This document shows positions 12,590 to 24,763 of a stretch of DNA of 64,000 nt, in pieces. How positions within the stretch are numbered: position 1 is the first letter of the stretch; each line of letters begins with the position of its first letter. The notes beneath the pieces are model-generated. The model was given only the letters and a program-made list of their open reading frames with translations. It had not been told where the DNA came from and did not search any database. The stretch comes from Beta vulgaris subsp. vulgaris (taxonomy: Eukaryota; Streptophyta; Magnoliopsida; Caryophyllales; Amaranthaceae), in NCBI RefSeq assembly GCF_026745355.1, contig NC_079206.1, positions 11,314,779 to 11,378,778 of the forward strand, read 5' to 3'. The position numbers and the translations under genes were made by a program.

Positions 12590-12950
12590 TGCAGATCTAC
12601 TGGAATATCATGTATTTTTTATTATTTTACTTGTTTTTTTGTCATATGTGAGGTCTAGAATTTTTTTAGGAATATCGTGTTTATTTTTCGATCTTATTAA
12701 TACTGATTTTTTATTTATATATTATTTTTTTGATTATTTTACTTGTTTTTTTGTCATATGTGAGATCTAGAATTTTTTTAGGAATATCATGTTTATTTTT
12801 CGATCTTAATACTGATTTTTTATTTGTATCTTATGTTTTGATTATTTTAATTTTTTTTAATCATATGTGAGATCTACAATTTTTTAGGAATATCATGTTT
12901 ATTTTTCGATCTTAATACTGATTTTTGTCATATGTGAGAATTGAGATCTA
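12590..12950. repeat. Tandem repeat of about 115 bp inside the hAT-like element
   Basis: Three to four imperfect units share CATATGTGAGATCTAGAA, TTTTTTTAGGAATATC and TTTATTTTTCGATCTTA. They lie between the pyrimidine-rich leader and the right GGGT-rich array. No coding role is apparent. Confidence 0.7.
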
Positions 12951-13533
12951 GTGTGTTAGTTATTATTTGTCATGTATAATTGTATATTAAATTCTTAACT
13001 TGAATTGTTTAGGGTTTTTGACTTTTTTACAACTTTACATGTTTGATGTTCATGATTCTGTTTCTGATTGTTTTACAACTTTACTCATTGCCGGGTTGTA
13101 TTACGTCGAAATGGTGTTGGGTCGGGTTTACTTGGGTCAAGTTTACTTGGGACGGAATGGTGTTCGGTCGAGTGGTAACTGGGCCGGGTCAAAATTGGGT
13201 TAGGTCATAACTGGGTTGGGTCAGAACTGGGTCGGTGATAGCTGTGTTGGATCACAACTGGGTTGGGTGCTAACTGGGTTGGGTGGTAACTGGGTTGGGT
13301 GATAACTGGGTGGGTTTAACTGGGTCATTGGCGGGTGAAGTTGGGTACGGGTTATTTTCGGGTGAACTCGGTTTGGGTTACCAATTTCACGGGTTAAACT
13401 GGGCACAGGTGCACGCTGGGGCGGAATAGATCGGCTTTCCAACCGACCACTCTCGGCTCGGAACATGTTTGGTCTGGGTCGTATGCGGGTTCATCCGTGG
13501 GTCGACCCAGTTTTTGACACCTCTAATGCGAAT

Positions 13534-15180
13534 GTGTTGTGAAGTTGTTTGAATTATGGTTTTTAATGTGTTAGTTATGGTGTTAAATTATGTTGTTCAC
13601 GAATTCTGTATGAAAATGCCAACTTTAAGGTGGTTATACTCTTGTAAAGCCAGGTATAACAGGTTTTTTTTTTTGTTTTTTGGGTTTTCATTTGGTGTCA
13701 AGTTGTTTTAATTAAGCTTCCCTATTTGTTTGAATGTTATTGAGTGTTTTGATTGAAATTTCATAGCCCATACATTCAAGTCGATCATGTTAAAATGCAG
13801 TTAATACATATATATTTTTTATGTTTTTTACGGATTTGCTAATTGTCATAGTTTTTGTAGAACTTGACTTGCTTAATGATTGAGTTTCATTGGAGGTTAA
13901 ATGGGTTTTCGTGATAAGCAAAAGTTTGGTATGAGTTTTGTAGAACTTAAATTGCTTAGGAGGGAAGTGCAAAAACTAAAGAGCTTGTTGTGAGTAGTTG
14001 TATTCAACTTACTGGGAGCCTAAACATGTTGTTGCTTCTTTATTGTACTGCTGGTTTAGATGTTTAGTTGTCTTTTATGTAGTTTTAGCATTTTGTTCTC
14101 CATTTATAATGACATAGTCTTATACCTATCAAATAAGAAAAATATAGAGCCTAACAATTGAAAAGAAAAGAAAGAAGTCTAGTTTCAAATTTGTTTTTCT
14201 ATTGTTTAGTTACGAGACTTCTTTTTCCAAATGAAAGCAAATGTAAGAAATTCATAACTATTTTGGTTGCTATGGTAGTTGTTTTTTTAGTCATGAAATG
14301 ATGTTGAAGAAGGCATATTTTTGTGTAGTTGTGCCCTTCTAAAGGTAGTTATAATAGGGGGTGAGTTTAGTTTAAATCTGCTTTCTATTTGAGAGACCTG
14401 ATTGAATAATGTTGGTTTGTTGTTGCAGGATAACCATGGCAATACCACGATCTGCGGAGGCTGTGCTCTTCAATGAGCACATTATGTGCATGCATGTGTT
14501 CCCAAAACTCTCAAGGAGGGACAAAGGGAAGAAAAGAAAAGAATTAAACCAACGAAACGAAGGAAACAATGGAGACAAGGTGTCAGCGCCCCCGTAGCAG
14601 TGGCAGCAGCAACAACAACACGGTGGTGGTGGTGAAAATTGTGGTGTGTGACGTTTCTTGGCGAAGAAGAAAGCGTTTCTTGAAGAAAAAGAAGAAAGAA
14701 AATTGGGAGAGGAGGAAAAACGTGAAAGAGAAGAGAGAGAGTATGGGGCCGGCCACCTTGGGAATTGTGAGGAGAGAGAGAATCTTGTGTGGGTAAAATA
14801 ATGGGGTTTAAGGTATTTATGAGTAGGTTATCCTTTTGGGCTTAGGAAAAGGTAATTGGGTAAAGTTTGATGATGAATAAGATTGAGGAATTAGAACTCC
14901 TAACATCAATAGAGATCATTTTCCTAATCCACTTAAAATTTGAATTCCTCAAGCCCATTTAAACTTCTTTTCCAAATCCAATTAGTATTTCAAACATTTT
15001 TCAAAGCATGATGCCTTAAAAAAATATTTTAACTTCCTTAAATCCTTAAAATAATTCCTTTGACTTTTAAAATAGTCAACCTTCTTTAAATAAATAAATC
15101 ATGTCATACTAAATTATGTTTATGTATAAATATATCCATACTAAAATATATTTTTAGAATCCATGAATTTACGGGGGATT
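13534..15180. other. Intergenic with one possible exon
   Basis: Mostly A+T-rich. At 14428 a good acceptor (TTGTTGCAG) is followed by an ATG at 14436 opening a 54-codon frame (MAIPRSAEAVLFNEH, later KGKKRKE), ending at 14597. It looks exon-like in composition but I do not recognise it, and no continuation was found. The purine-rich tract 14640-14790 follows. Confidence 0.3.
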
Positions 15181-15199
15181 ACAAAATGTCTCAGCTTTA

Positions 15200-15929
15200 A
15201 GCTATTTTTTCAGAGTCTTGACTCTCCGAAGCATCCTTATAGCTAGTAGGATCCTCACATTCTAAACTCGTTATTTTGAAAACTTTTAGTCAAAGGGAAA
15301 TTAATATATCTCTTTGACGAAATAATGGTCCTACTAGACCTACATTGAGGAGAAACAGAAGAAGTTTCTTTACATGTTGTGCGTTATCTAAAAAGGCACT
15401 CCTGATTAAGGCATTCTTTTGTGTGCTGATAGTGACCTTTTTCTATAGGATTGATGTGATTCTGATTGGGCGGTTTGTCCTCTTTCTCATTGCTCTATGT
15501 GAGGTTAGATAGTTTTCTTGGGTAATTCTCCTGTTTCATGAAAAACCAAAAAGCAGCATATGGTCTCTCGTTCTTCTACAGAGGCTGAATTTCGGTATAT
15601 GGCATATGTGACTTGTGAATTACAATGGTTAAAGGCTCTATTACTCAGCTTAGGCATTAATCATCCAAAGGTCATTCCTTTGTTTTGTAATATCCAGTTT
15701 GCCTTACACATCGCAAATAATCCAGTCTTTCATGAACGAATAATAAAGCACATATAGAGGTTGATTGTCACTTTGTTTGTGATGCTATCATTGAGGGTCG
15801 TATATCCCCATCTTATGTTTCCACTAAACTTGAGCTTGCAGACATCTTCACAAAGACACTTGGCAAGGCACGGTTTGAGTTTATTCGGTCCAAATTGGGC
15901 ATTATTGATTTATTACATGCTCCAACTTG
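15200..15929 (+). pseudogene. Ty1/copia retrotransposon, 3' end of pol (RNase H region)
   Basis: The frame pieces read, in order, LHVVRYLK-like, then FLGNSPVS with KTKKQH, then SRSSTEAEF (the copia RNase H signature SRSSTEAEY) and CELQWLKALLLSLGI. A second frame holds HIEVDCHFV, ISPSYVSTK and ELADIFTK. These are the last part of a copia polyprotein. Stops and at least one frameshift (near 15755) break it, and protease, integrase and most of reverse transcriptase are absent. A purine tract TTGAAGGGGG (15928-15937) directly precedes the LTR start. Confidence 0.85.
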
Positions 15930-15936
15930 AAGGGGG

Positions 15937-16125
15937 TGTTAATTAGGAGAATATTGTATTGTAACAGGTTACCTATATTTAGTAGGATTTGCTTTCCTAT
16001 TTTAGCTAGGACTCTTGTACATATATATCTCTATTACATAAGGGAAGGGGGGAGGTATGGTGTCCTTTTTTGAACTGACGAATTTGCCCCCCCTTCCCTT
16101 TCAATATTACAATTCACTATTACCT
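15937..16125 (+). mobile_element. Copia 3' LTR remnant
   Basis: It begins TGTTAATTAGGAGAATATTG right after the polypurine tract and runs through TATATATCTCTATTAC. The end is approximate, near TATTACCTCAAACA. No matching left LTR was seen in the window, so the element is truncated. Confidence 0.55.
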
Positions 16126-16129
16126 CAAA

Positions 16130-17350
16130 CAAAGCCACGGGTATTAGAGGAGTAGCAAATCAAACTTTACAAAAATTAAGCAAATCACTTAAATCACTCA
16201 CAAATCACTTATATCAGGAAATAAATGAGAAAATCACGTTAGAAGAAATTCACAAATCACTGAACTTTACAAAAAAAATAAAAAAACATACAAATCACTA
16301 TTCTAAAAAAACTCACAAATCACTTACAGTAGTCTCAATACATAAAAAAATTCACAATCAACCTTACAATTGTTCTAAAAAACTCGCAAAATTCAATACC
16401 TATACACGATATACACAACAATCTGCAAAAAAAACATAAAATTTCACCGGGAATATCACACATTTGACCATCGACCATTTTCAATCTTCCAAAAAGGTAC
16501 ACAATTCTTTCAATCTTGCAATTTATTTCAAATTAGTTGAAAAAACAATAGCAATTTTAGGCGTAATTATTACTAACAGTGAAATTACATTAACAGTGAA
16601 ATTAAGCACCAAGATAAAAGGGTGATAATAAAAAAATTTCGCCAACGACTTTTGCAAAAATCAAATTTCGGATAAAAAATTACATTAATAGTGAACTTAA
16701 GCACCAAGATAAAAGTATAGATTTTTGTTATTTCAAAAACCAAAAAACATGTTAAATCACTGAAATTAACGATTTTTATTATTTCAAAAAAAAAATTAAC
16801 GATTTTTTTTATTTCAAAAAAAAAAATACACCGATTTTTGTTATTTCATGTTAAAAGTATAATTTTCTAGATTTAAAATATATTTATGAGTTTGATTTAA
16901 TTTCTAGATTTCAGAAAATAAAATGTTCATGATAAAAGTATAATTTTCATGATAAAAGTGTAATTTTTGAGTACATGATAAAAGTATAAAATTCTAGATT
17001 TTATACCATTTAACTCTAATTCATTTTCATTTTAATTTCATTTTCAGAAAAAAATAGTGAAATTAAGTACAAAATTATAAAATTCTAGATTTTAAAAAAA
17101 ATAGTGAAATTAAGCACCATTTTCAGAAAAAAAAGGTCTTTTATACAATTTAACTTTAATTCATTTTCATTTTAATTTCAAAAAAAATCCAATTTCAAAC
17201 TCTGACAGAAAATTACAAATTTAAGTTTGTGAAATCATAATTTATATGTTAGGCAAGGGGGAAAAATTTATACTATTCGGATTATATTTTGGAAACATTG
17301 ATTTATAATTTTCGGATTAAAACAAACATTACATTTTCTGGCGAATTACC
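16130..17350. other. A+T-rich intergenic repeats
   Basis: No gene seen. The words AATCACTTA, GAAATTAAGCACCA and ATGATAAAAGTATAATTTT recur many times in slightly changed form, suggesting old local duplications. Confidence 0.5.
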
Positions 17351-17356
17351 TTTCCT

Positions 17357-17594
17357 TCAGTTTAAATCTACTGTTGCATGCTTAATACTTGAAATAGTTG
17401 ATTTGATGAGCTGGGTAGTGGTGGTGGTGACGTCGAACATCTTGCCGAGTTCGCCGGATTTCTTGATGTCGCCACCAGTGTAGGGTACGGCACGAGCAAC
17501 CATTGTTGGTGGGCATTCTTTGGGTTGGGAATCGGGCCGGCCCGTAACGTAGAGCACATTGCTGAGCTTGTGAGATTGGGTATGACTTCCCCAT
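17357..17594 (-). pseudogene. Start of a small conserved plant protein, frameshifted after ATG
   Basis: On the minus strand the ATG at 17594-17592 follows a pyrimidine-rich leader (about 17600-17715 read in reverse, CTCTCC/CTTTCC words). The frame from this ATG reads MGKSYPISQAQQ. One frame over lies a more plausible protein: SHKLSNVLYVTGRPD, PPTMVARAVPYTGGDIKKSG, then ELGKMFDV, ending at 17357. I believe VPYTGGDIKKSGELGKMFD belongs to a widely conserved plant family of unknown function, but I cannot name it. Dropping one base in the GGGGAA run after the ATG would join start and frame, so a single-base insertion is likely. The expected rest after KMFD is missing. Confidence 0.55.
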
Positions 17595-17814
17595 GAATTA
17601 AAAAAAAAGAGGAGAGAGAAAATGAGAGGTGAATGAAAATGGTGGAAAGTTACTAGAAGTGAGAGTGATGAGGGTGGGTAAGGTGAGGGTGAGGAAAGGA
17701 GAAGAAAGAAGAGTTCTTTTTTGTTGTTGTTGTTGAGTTGGGAGTCGGTGAATTGTGATAGAGATGGATGTATGTATGGTGTGGTAAGTTTTGGGTAAGC
17801 TAATAAATTAAGTG

Positions 17815-17930
17815 AGATGTTTAGGCCTACCTAGAAGGAAAGCTAATAGTGGGTAAATTACTTTTTACGCCTACCTAGAAGGAAAGCTAATAGTGGGTAA
17901 GTTTTGGGTAAGCTAATAAATTAATGCTTA
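17815..17930. repeat. Direct duplication of about 55 bp
   Basis: CCTACCTAGAAGGAAAGC followed by TAATAGTGGGTAA occurs twice (about 17827 and 17871), and TAAGCTAATAAATTAA flanks both sides. A simple tandem duplication. Confidence 0.7.
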
Positions 17931-18396
17931 CCAAAGGAATGAGACAGTGGAGGACAACCCTTAGCAACTTGCTGTCAGTGGAAGCCAAATGTACTTACCT
18001 AATATCAAAATAGAGATGTTTTTATACTGAGATAGTCTAACATAATAGGTGACTTTTTATATTCAGTTAGTCAAGCTTCCAAGTGATCCTGTGACCTTGA
18101 ATGATATTCATAACTTATGTAGATTTTTTTGGCATATACATCACTTATGTAGAGAAGGATACTTATGTGCTTTCATTCAACTCTTTCTGAATGATCCCTT
18201 GATCAATCTAGATTTTTTTTTATAATAGTTATGTACTTAATATATGTTAGCTGTTTTGCACGTACAAGATGAAATTAGTAGTATATATAATAGTTAGTAG
18301 TACTTAATATATGTTAGTTGTTTTGCACATACAAGATAAAATTAGTAGTATATAATAGTTAGTAGTACTTAATTCAAAAATTCTAATGTACTTAAT

Positions 18397-18426
18397 TTAA
18401 TAATAATAATAATAATAAGTGAAGAC

Positions 18427-18496
<70 letters not shown>
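18397..18496. repeat. (AAT)n microsatellite
   Basis: AAT units with few breaks. It is followed by the word TTATGCCTAAAAATG, which recurs after the second array at 19289 and again at 19332, so the two arrays and their flanks look like copies of one unit. Confidence 0.85.
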
Positions 18497-18497
<1 letters not shown>

Positions 18498-18564
18498 GTA
18501 GTTATGCCTAAAAATGTTTGTTTACTACTTCATAATAATAGTTATGCCTAAAAATGAACTTACA

Positions 18565-18760
18565 TACAAACTCAGGGGTGGTTCTTGGCCCATGCAATAA
18601 CGGCGACTGCCTAGGGCCCCTAAAAAGCAGGGGCCCCAAATATATATCGTTGTATTGATTTTATTGACAAAAGGAAGCGTTTAGAGTAGTGGTAAGACCG
18701 CGTACATAATGAACATCAGGTAAGCGGTTCGAATCCGCTTAACCTACAGTAATAAATTTT
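18565..18760 (+). mobile_element. tRNA-derived, SINE-like segment next to a hAT-like end
   Basis: At 18681-18745 the sequence TTTAGAGTAGTGGTAAGA resembles an A box/D-arm, and AGCGGTTCGAATCCGCTT is a perfect T-arm (stem AGCGG/CCGCT, loop TTCGAAT) with a B box. The acceptor ends do not pair well, so a working tRNA is unlikely. Just left, CAGGGGTGGTTCTTGG and CTAGGGCCCC words look like a hAT end whose partner was not found. Confidence 0.4.
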
Positions 18761-19061
18761 TGCTTTTTGGAAAAATTAAAAAGCTGTCCATAACAACAAT
18801 AAGCGTGTAGTTCTATTCTTTAATGAAAGTATTAAACCCATTAATTCCTCTTCTTATTCCTATAACAGAAGTCATCTACAAGAAGTCATCCAACTAATAG
18901 CTCCCATTCTCCCAAATTTTTAATGTTTAATTACTACATTAATGGCTCCAATTTATTTTAAGGCTTAACAAGTACTTAATCTGGTCGATGACCTTGAAGG
19001 AAAAAAGCAGCGCTCGACCACAATAATGTTTTTGGTAATTTTCGTTCTATTTTTTCCAATT

Positions 19062-19098
<37 letters not shown>

Positions 19099-19140
19099 TA
19101 ATAATAACAATAATAATAGTAATAATAAATAATAATAATA

Positions 19141-19174
<34 letters not shown>

Positions 19175-19199
19175 CTAATAACAATACTACTACTACTAC

Positions 19200-19288
<89 letters not shown>

Positions 19289-19290
19289 GT
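19062..19290. repeat. Interrupted (AAT)n microsatellite
   Basis: More than 200 bp of AAT units with AAC, AGT and ACT variants. It belongs to the core of the element ending at 19469. Confidence 0.85.
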
Positions 19291-19383
19291 TATGCCTAAA
19301 AATGTTTGTCTACTACTTCATAATAATAGTTATGCCTAAAAAAGAACTAAGATACAAACTTAATAATATTTAACAAAATGGTT

Positions 19384-19469
19384 ATAAAATAATGGAGCTG
19401 AAGTGAACTGAACTGATTGGAGCTGAACTAAACTGAACTGAAAATAAGCTGGGGAGAACAGACCCTAAA
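19384..19469 (-). mobile_element. Terminal fragment of the (TTCAG)n foldback family
   Basis: Read on the minus strand it begins GGGTCTGTTCTCCCCAGC and continues with CAGTTCAGTTTAGTTCAG and AGCTCCA. Beyond it lies ATTTTATAACCATTTTGTTAAATATTATTA, matching the left end of 4688-5774. The opposite arm was not found. Confidence 0.65.
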
Positions 19470-19899
19470 GATAATGTCGGTTATGGACTTTGTGAATTAA
19501 GATTTAAAGGCTTGAATTTATTGAGGATGGAGGTTGATTAGAATTTAGGCTTTAATTTTGGGTTGTCTCTTTATGTAGATTTTAAGTTAGGATGAAGGAC
19601 AAAGTGAAAGGAAAATGACAATAGATATATTTTAAATTTTTTTATAGGGTGGTTTTTTTTTATAATTTCTAATATGGATGATAAATTGATAATAGTTGAA
19701 GAGAATTCAATCTCGATTTATGGGTTAACGTGTAATAATAGCTTACTTTCCGTTTGTTTCTAGGATGTGATCTTCTTCTAGCCATGAAAGATGGCTAATT
19801 AGTTCAAGTTAATCTCTTTTTAAAAAAGTAGTACTTCATGTCTACTCTTATGTTTAGACTATACTAAAAATATTACATCTTATACGATATAGTTTTAGA

Positions 19900-22800
19900 A
19901 TGGACGACTTCGAGTTGCAAATTACTCAAGAACGTAGGATTAGATGGATGGAAAATAAAAGGATACGAAGAAATTCAATGACCCCTGAACAAAGAGATTC
20001 TGAAAATGCAAGAAGGCGAGCTAGACGAGAAGATGATACGGTAACACCTTTGCACATTCAATTTGACTCACCCACCACTGAAAGACAATGTCAGACTGTG
20101 AATCAACGTGATGTACCTACCTCTTCAAATATAAGGATGCCTATGGTAGACATCACTAATCACCAAAGTCATGTCACACATGATCATGGAAGACATAATC
20201 GTATGTATCTAAACTAGACATAAACATTTGCCTAAACTTTCGTTACTCAATTAATTTATACGATCTCTTACGCAGTGAACTATTGTTTGACATTAATGCC
20301 AACAATAATTCTGGGATTGCAACTGAAAGTAACATGCCGACTCGACACTTCTGTGTTGGTGAAAGTAGCACTTCCAATGTCAATAACACGCCAGGAGCGG
20401 CAACTTCTGGAATAAGGATTTGGAAGGTCGGGCGACGTGGATATCACAATTGTGCAAGGGATTACCAAGAGAGTAATGGGGTTCCCATATTCAGTCTACC
20501 TCCAATGACAACATGTCCACACTGTCAAGCACGACTTTTTAGTTGTGAATCATCAGAATTATGTTGCTTGAGCGGAAGGTCAGATTACCTGAATTCCCTT
20601 TGTCATCTGCTCTACTAGGCCTCTATTCTGATCAAGGAGAGGATGGGAACATTTCAGACTGAACATTCGAAAGTATAATCATGTTTTCGCATTTACTTCA
20701 ATGGGAGTAGTTATAGATGATGAATTAGCCGACGCACGTCAAGGTGTGTACACATATCGTGCTCACGGTTCAATTTATCATCGTATTGGGATTATTACCT
20801 TTGAACTCAAATGATCGTCCTCGATTCCTTCAAATGTACATATATGATATCGAGCATGAAAATGAGCATCGAATGGCAGAAAATGCAACGTTAAGAGTGG
20901 ATATCATTGATAGGATTAAAAATATTTTGAACGAGCATAATCCTTTTGTCCATACTCTCCGACATCTTGCTCAACGAGATGACATACAACAATGCAAGTT
21001 TGTCATAAAAGAGCAACCTCCTAACCAACATAATTATTCAATGCCTTCAGCCTCTCAAGTTGCAGCAGTTGTTGTCGGAGGTGATGATATTGCCAACCTG
21101 AAAGAAAGGGATGTCATGGTAGAGTCCGTCACTGGACGACTCATGTCTATTAAAGAGACAGCAGGCTATTACGATCCACTACAATATCCTCTATTATTTC
21201 CTTACGGCTCTTACGGTTGGGATTTAAACACCAGATCTTTAACTGGCAAGAAGATAACATGCCGAGAATTTTATTCGTATATGTTTCAGGTACATACAAT
21301 ATCACAACCATTCTCCCATCCTCAATGTTAATCATTATATTTATTCTAACTGCTTCACCAATTTATACTTGAAATAGATGAGAGAATGTTATGATTCTAT
21401 AGTCTTAAGAGCTGGCCGGTTAACTCAACAATTTGCTGTGGACAACTGTGTAAAGATGCAAGCATCCAATTTGAGATGGGTTGCACTCAACCAAGACACA
21501 ATTCGTGCAGATTTGTACAAGGGACTAGAGGATTCATACAATCCGGCCGGAGAACACAATACAGGTATGATTTCACATCATATCGGTAATTATCTACTTT
21601 TAATATAGACACCTATTCATTATTTGAACCTTATTTTATGCACTTTCTTACCTACATGTAGAAAATGTTGGACGAAGAACTATACTTCCATCATCATTTG
21701 TTGGGAGTCCGCGAGATATGCATCAACGATACCAAGATGCAATGGCTTTGGTGCACAAATTTGGCAAGCCAGACATATTCCTTACTATGACGTGCGAATC
21801 CGTCGTGGTCAGAAATAGTAGCGAATTACTACCTGGCCAACAACCTCATGATCGTCCAGACTTGCTAACAAGGGTATTTCATGCCAGACTGAGGAGTTAA
21901 AAAAGGATGTGTTAGAAAGGAATGTTCTCGGAAGGTAGTTGCTTATGTATATGTGATTGAATTCCAAAAACGAGGGCTTCCACATGTTCATATGTTACTA
22001 ATTCTTGACCAAAGTGACAAGCTTGCCACTCCTGATGATTACGAAAAATAGTGAGAGCAGAAATTCCTGACCAACAACAAGAACCAGAGCTCCATAAAAG
22101 GATTCTTAAACACATGATTCACAACCCATGTGGTGTCCAGAATCCACGTTCACCATGCATGAAACAAGGGAGTCGGTGGGTAGTTCCATATAACCCATGG
22201 TTGTTGAATAAGTATGATTGTCACATTAATGTAGAGATATGCAGCAGTATTAAGTGTGTCAAATATTTATACAAATACATCCATAAGGGTTCTGATAGAG
22301 TTTCCATGGAAGTTCATAAAGGGGATGAGATTGCACAGTTCGTTGATGCAAGATGGATTTGTGCACCTGAAGCTATGTGGAAATTTTACAAATTTCCAAT
22401 GACTCGGATGAACCCGTCAGTAGACCGTCTGCAAGTTCACTTGCCAAACATGCACCAAGTTAGATTCGAAGGAAACCAGCCTATCGAAAGCATTTTGGCT
22501 GACCCAAGGAACTCCAAAACAATGTTGACTGAGTTTTTCAAGATGAATTCAGTAGATCCTGAAGCCAAATTACTTATATAGAGAATTTCCAAAAATATAG
22601 ATGGATTAATTCCACGCGAGAGTGGCGCCGAAGGAAAACCATGCAGAGAGTAATTGGTCGATTGTATGTAGCTTCGCCTCTGGATGTTGAAAGGTTTTAC
22701 CTAAGAATGTTACTAAACCATGTCAAAGGGCCCCAATCATATGATCATTTAAGGACTGTCAATGGGATACCCCACCCTACCTTTAGAGCTGCAGCTGAGT

Positions 22801-24540
22801 CCTTAGGTCTTATTGAGAATGATGAAAGCATACGTCAATGTCTTAGAGAAGCATGTCAGGTAAGAATGCCGTCGGCACTGAGACGATTATTTGCAACTAT
22901 CTTAATATATTGTCAACCATCTGGGTTACGTGCACTATGGGATGATTCTTCCCACACTTGGTTGAGGATTATCCGTCTTCGACAACGACAAACAACAATG
23001 AAATTCTAACTTACAAGCTTCTTAAAGACTTGGATCGCTTATTACGACCGCTCAGGAAAACAATATCAGACTACAATGAATTGCCAAATTTACCAGAATC
23101 TGTTGAAAATATTGACGAGTTATCTGAAGTGATGGAGGAGTATTTCTCAGTCCAGTTCCTACTGAGGATACCGAGTGCATAGGTAAGTTGAATGCTGATC
23201 AACGACATGCATATGACACAGTGATGAATGCTATCACTTTAAAAAATGGTGGTGCTTTCTTTGTTGATGGTCCCGGTGGTACTGGAAAAACATATCTGTA
23301 TCGAGCTATATTAGCTACTATAAAAGGTAGAGGTGAGATAGCTATCCCAACAGCAACTTCTGGAATTGCTGCCACATTGTTGCACCAAGGGAGAACTTCA
23401 CACTCAACTTTTCAACTACCATTAAAACCAGATAGCTCATCGTCATGCACCTTTACAAAGGGTTCAAAAACCGGCATTCTTTTAAAACATTCTTCATTAT
23501 TATATGGGATGAGGCACCAATGACACATAGGTATCAGTTTGAAGCAGTTGATCGTTCACTTAAGGATTTAATGGGAAATGACTTGCCATTTGGGGGAAAA
23601 ATAATTGTGTTTGGTGGGGATTTCAGGCAAGTTCTACCTGTTGTGAGAAATGGAACAAGAGCTCAAATGATTGATGCATCCTTGATAAGGTCTCCACTAT
23701 GGAACCATATTTCGGTTCTGCAATTGAGAGAAAACATGAGATCTAGACATGACAATGGATTCGCTAATTTCTTACTCTCTATTGGAAATGGCGATGAACC
23801 TACCATTTCAGATGATATGATAAAATTGCCGAGTAACATGGTTATCCCTACTGTTGCTGATACCTCGATTGATGGGTTGATTGATCAAATTTTCCCCAAT
23901 CTAAATGAACACATCGGTGATGGAAATTTTATGGTTGAAAGAGCAATCATCACTCCATTGAACGAAATGCTGATAGAATCAATGACAAGGTTATCGAACG
24001 ATTTCTCGGAGAAGGACGAACATACTACTCATTTGATTCAGTGCCTGATGATACAAGAAACCTGTATCAACAAGAGTTCCTAAATTCAATTGTCGCGTCA
24101 GGACTGCCTCCACATGTGCTCAAACTGAAACCTGGCGTTCCTCTAATGCTTCTCAGGAATATCGATCCTAAAAATGGTCTTTGTAATGGAACACGACTAC
24201 TTTGCCATTCGCTAAAGGATCATTTCATCGATGCTGAGATTTTAACTGGACATGCAAGGGGAAACAGGGTCTTTTTGCCAAGAATTCCGTTGAAAACTGC
24301 TGAAGATATTAGGTTACCTTTTGAGATGGTCAGAAAGCAATTCCCTGTAAAGTTGAGTTTTGGTTTAACTATAAACAAGTCGCAAGGGCAAACCATCCCA
24401 CATGTTGGGATATATCTTCCTGATCATGTATTTAGCCATGGGAGTTGTATGTTGCACTTTCGCGTAGAATTTCCGAGAACACGACAAAGATTACTGTCGA
24501 CAATGGAAAGATTAGAGGAAAGGAAGGAGTGTTCACAAAA
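19900..24540 (+). pseudogene. Helitron Rep-helicase (RepHel), broken
   Basis: Pieces in order: an N-terminal basic region (19900-20215, RRARRED); a Cys-rich segment with CPHCQ (20283-20618); the Helitron-like N domain (about 20690-21590: QYPLLFPYG, LRAGRLTQQFAVD); the HUH rolling-circle nuclease with LPHVHML (HVH at 21983-21991) and the two-tyrosine motif YLYKYIHKG (about 22266); then a Pif1-type helicase with Walker A GPGGTGKT (about 23268), Walker B WDEAP (about 23504) and NKSQGQT (about 24375). The protein would nick and unwind DNA during rolling-circle transposition. Some gaps are plausible introns (after 21288 and 21564), but frameshifts near 20630, 20790, 21800-21900, 22030 and 22580 and in the helicase show decay. 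Catalytic HVH and both tyrosines are kept. Confidence 0.85.
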
Positions 24541-24763
24541 AATATCGTGTACAAGGAAGTTTTGTTACTTCCTACATAGTGTATCTTACATTTATATATT
24601 ATTATTACCATATTTGAACGAAATTTAATAAATGTTATGAATTATACTTTCTGATAGTATGAGTTTACACATGGTTTTAATGCACGCGATGTTTTAGATT
24701 TAACAGTATCAATTGAAAGTGATGTTTTATATATATTTGTATGTAATTGTGGTAATTGTTAGG

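Larger units (their letters stand above)
9632..13525. mobile_element. Large hAT-like element, non-coding
   Basis: The ends TATAGGTGTCAA and TTGACACCTCTA are inverted. Flanks ATGCAAAT (9624-9631) and ATGCGAAT (13526-13533) form an 8-bp duplication with one mismatch, typical of hAT. Both subterminal regions are rich in GGGTCGG/TTGGGT words (9650-10370 and 13080-13510). The centre holds a pyrimidine-rich leader-like segment (about 12050-12360, with CCCTAAAAA and CTCTCTC words) but no transposase frame, so it appears to be a deletion derivative that kept the 5' part of a gene. Nothing shows it to be autonomous. Confidence 0.7.

Noticed and set aside
18681..18745. Possible tRNA gene
   Set aside because: The T-arm is perfect, but the acceptor ends do not pair and the D- and anticodon arms are irregular, so it is treated as tRNA-derived.
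20744..24628. Reading the Rep-helicase pieces as separate host genes (Pif1 helicase)
   Set aside because: Helitron N domain, HUH motif and helicase follow in the fixed RepHel order, and a Helitron terminus follows.
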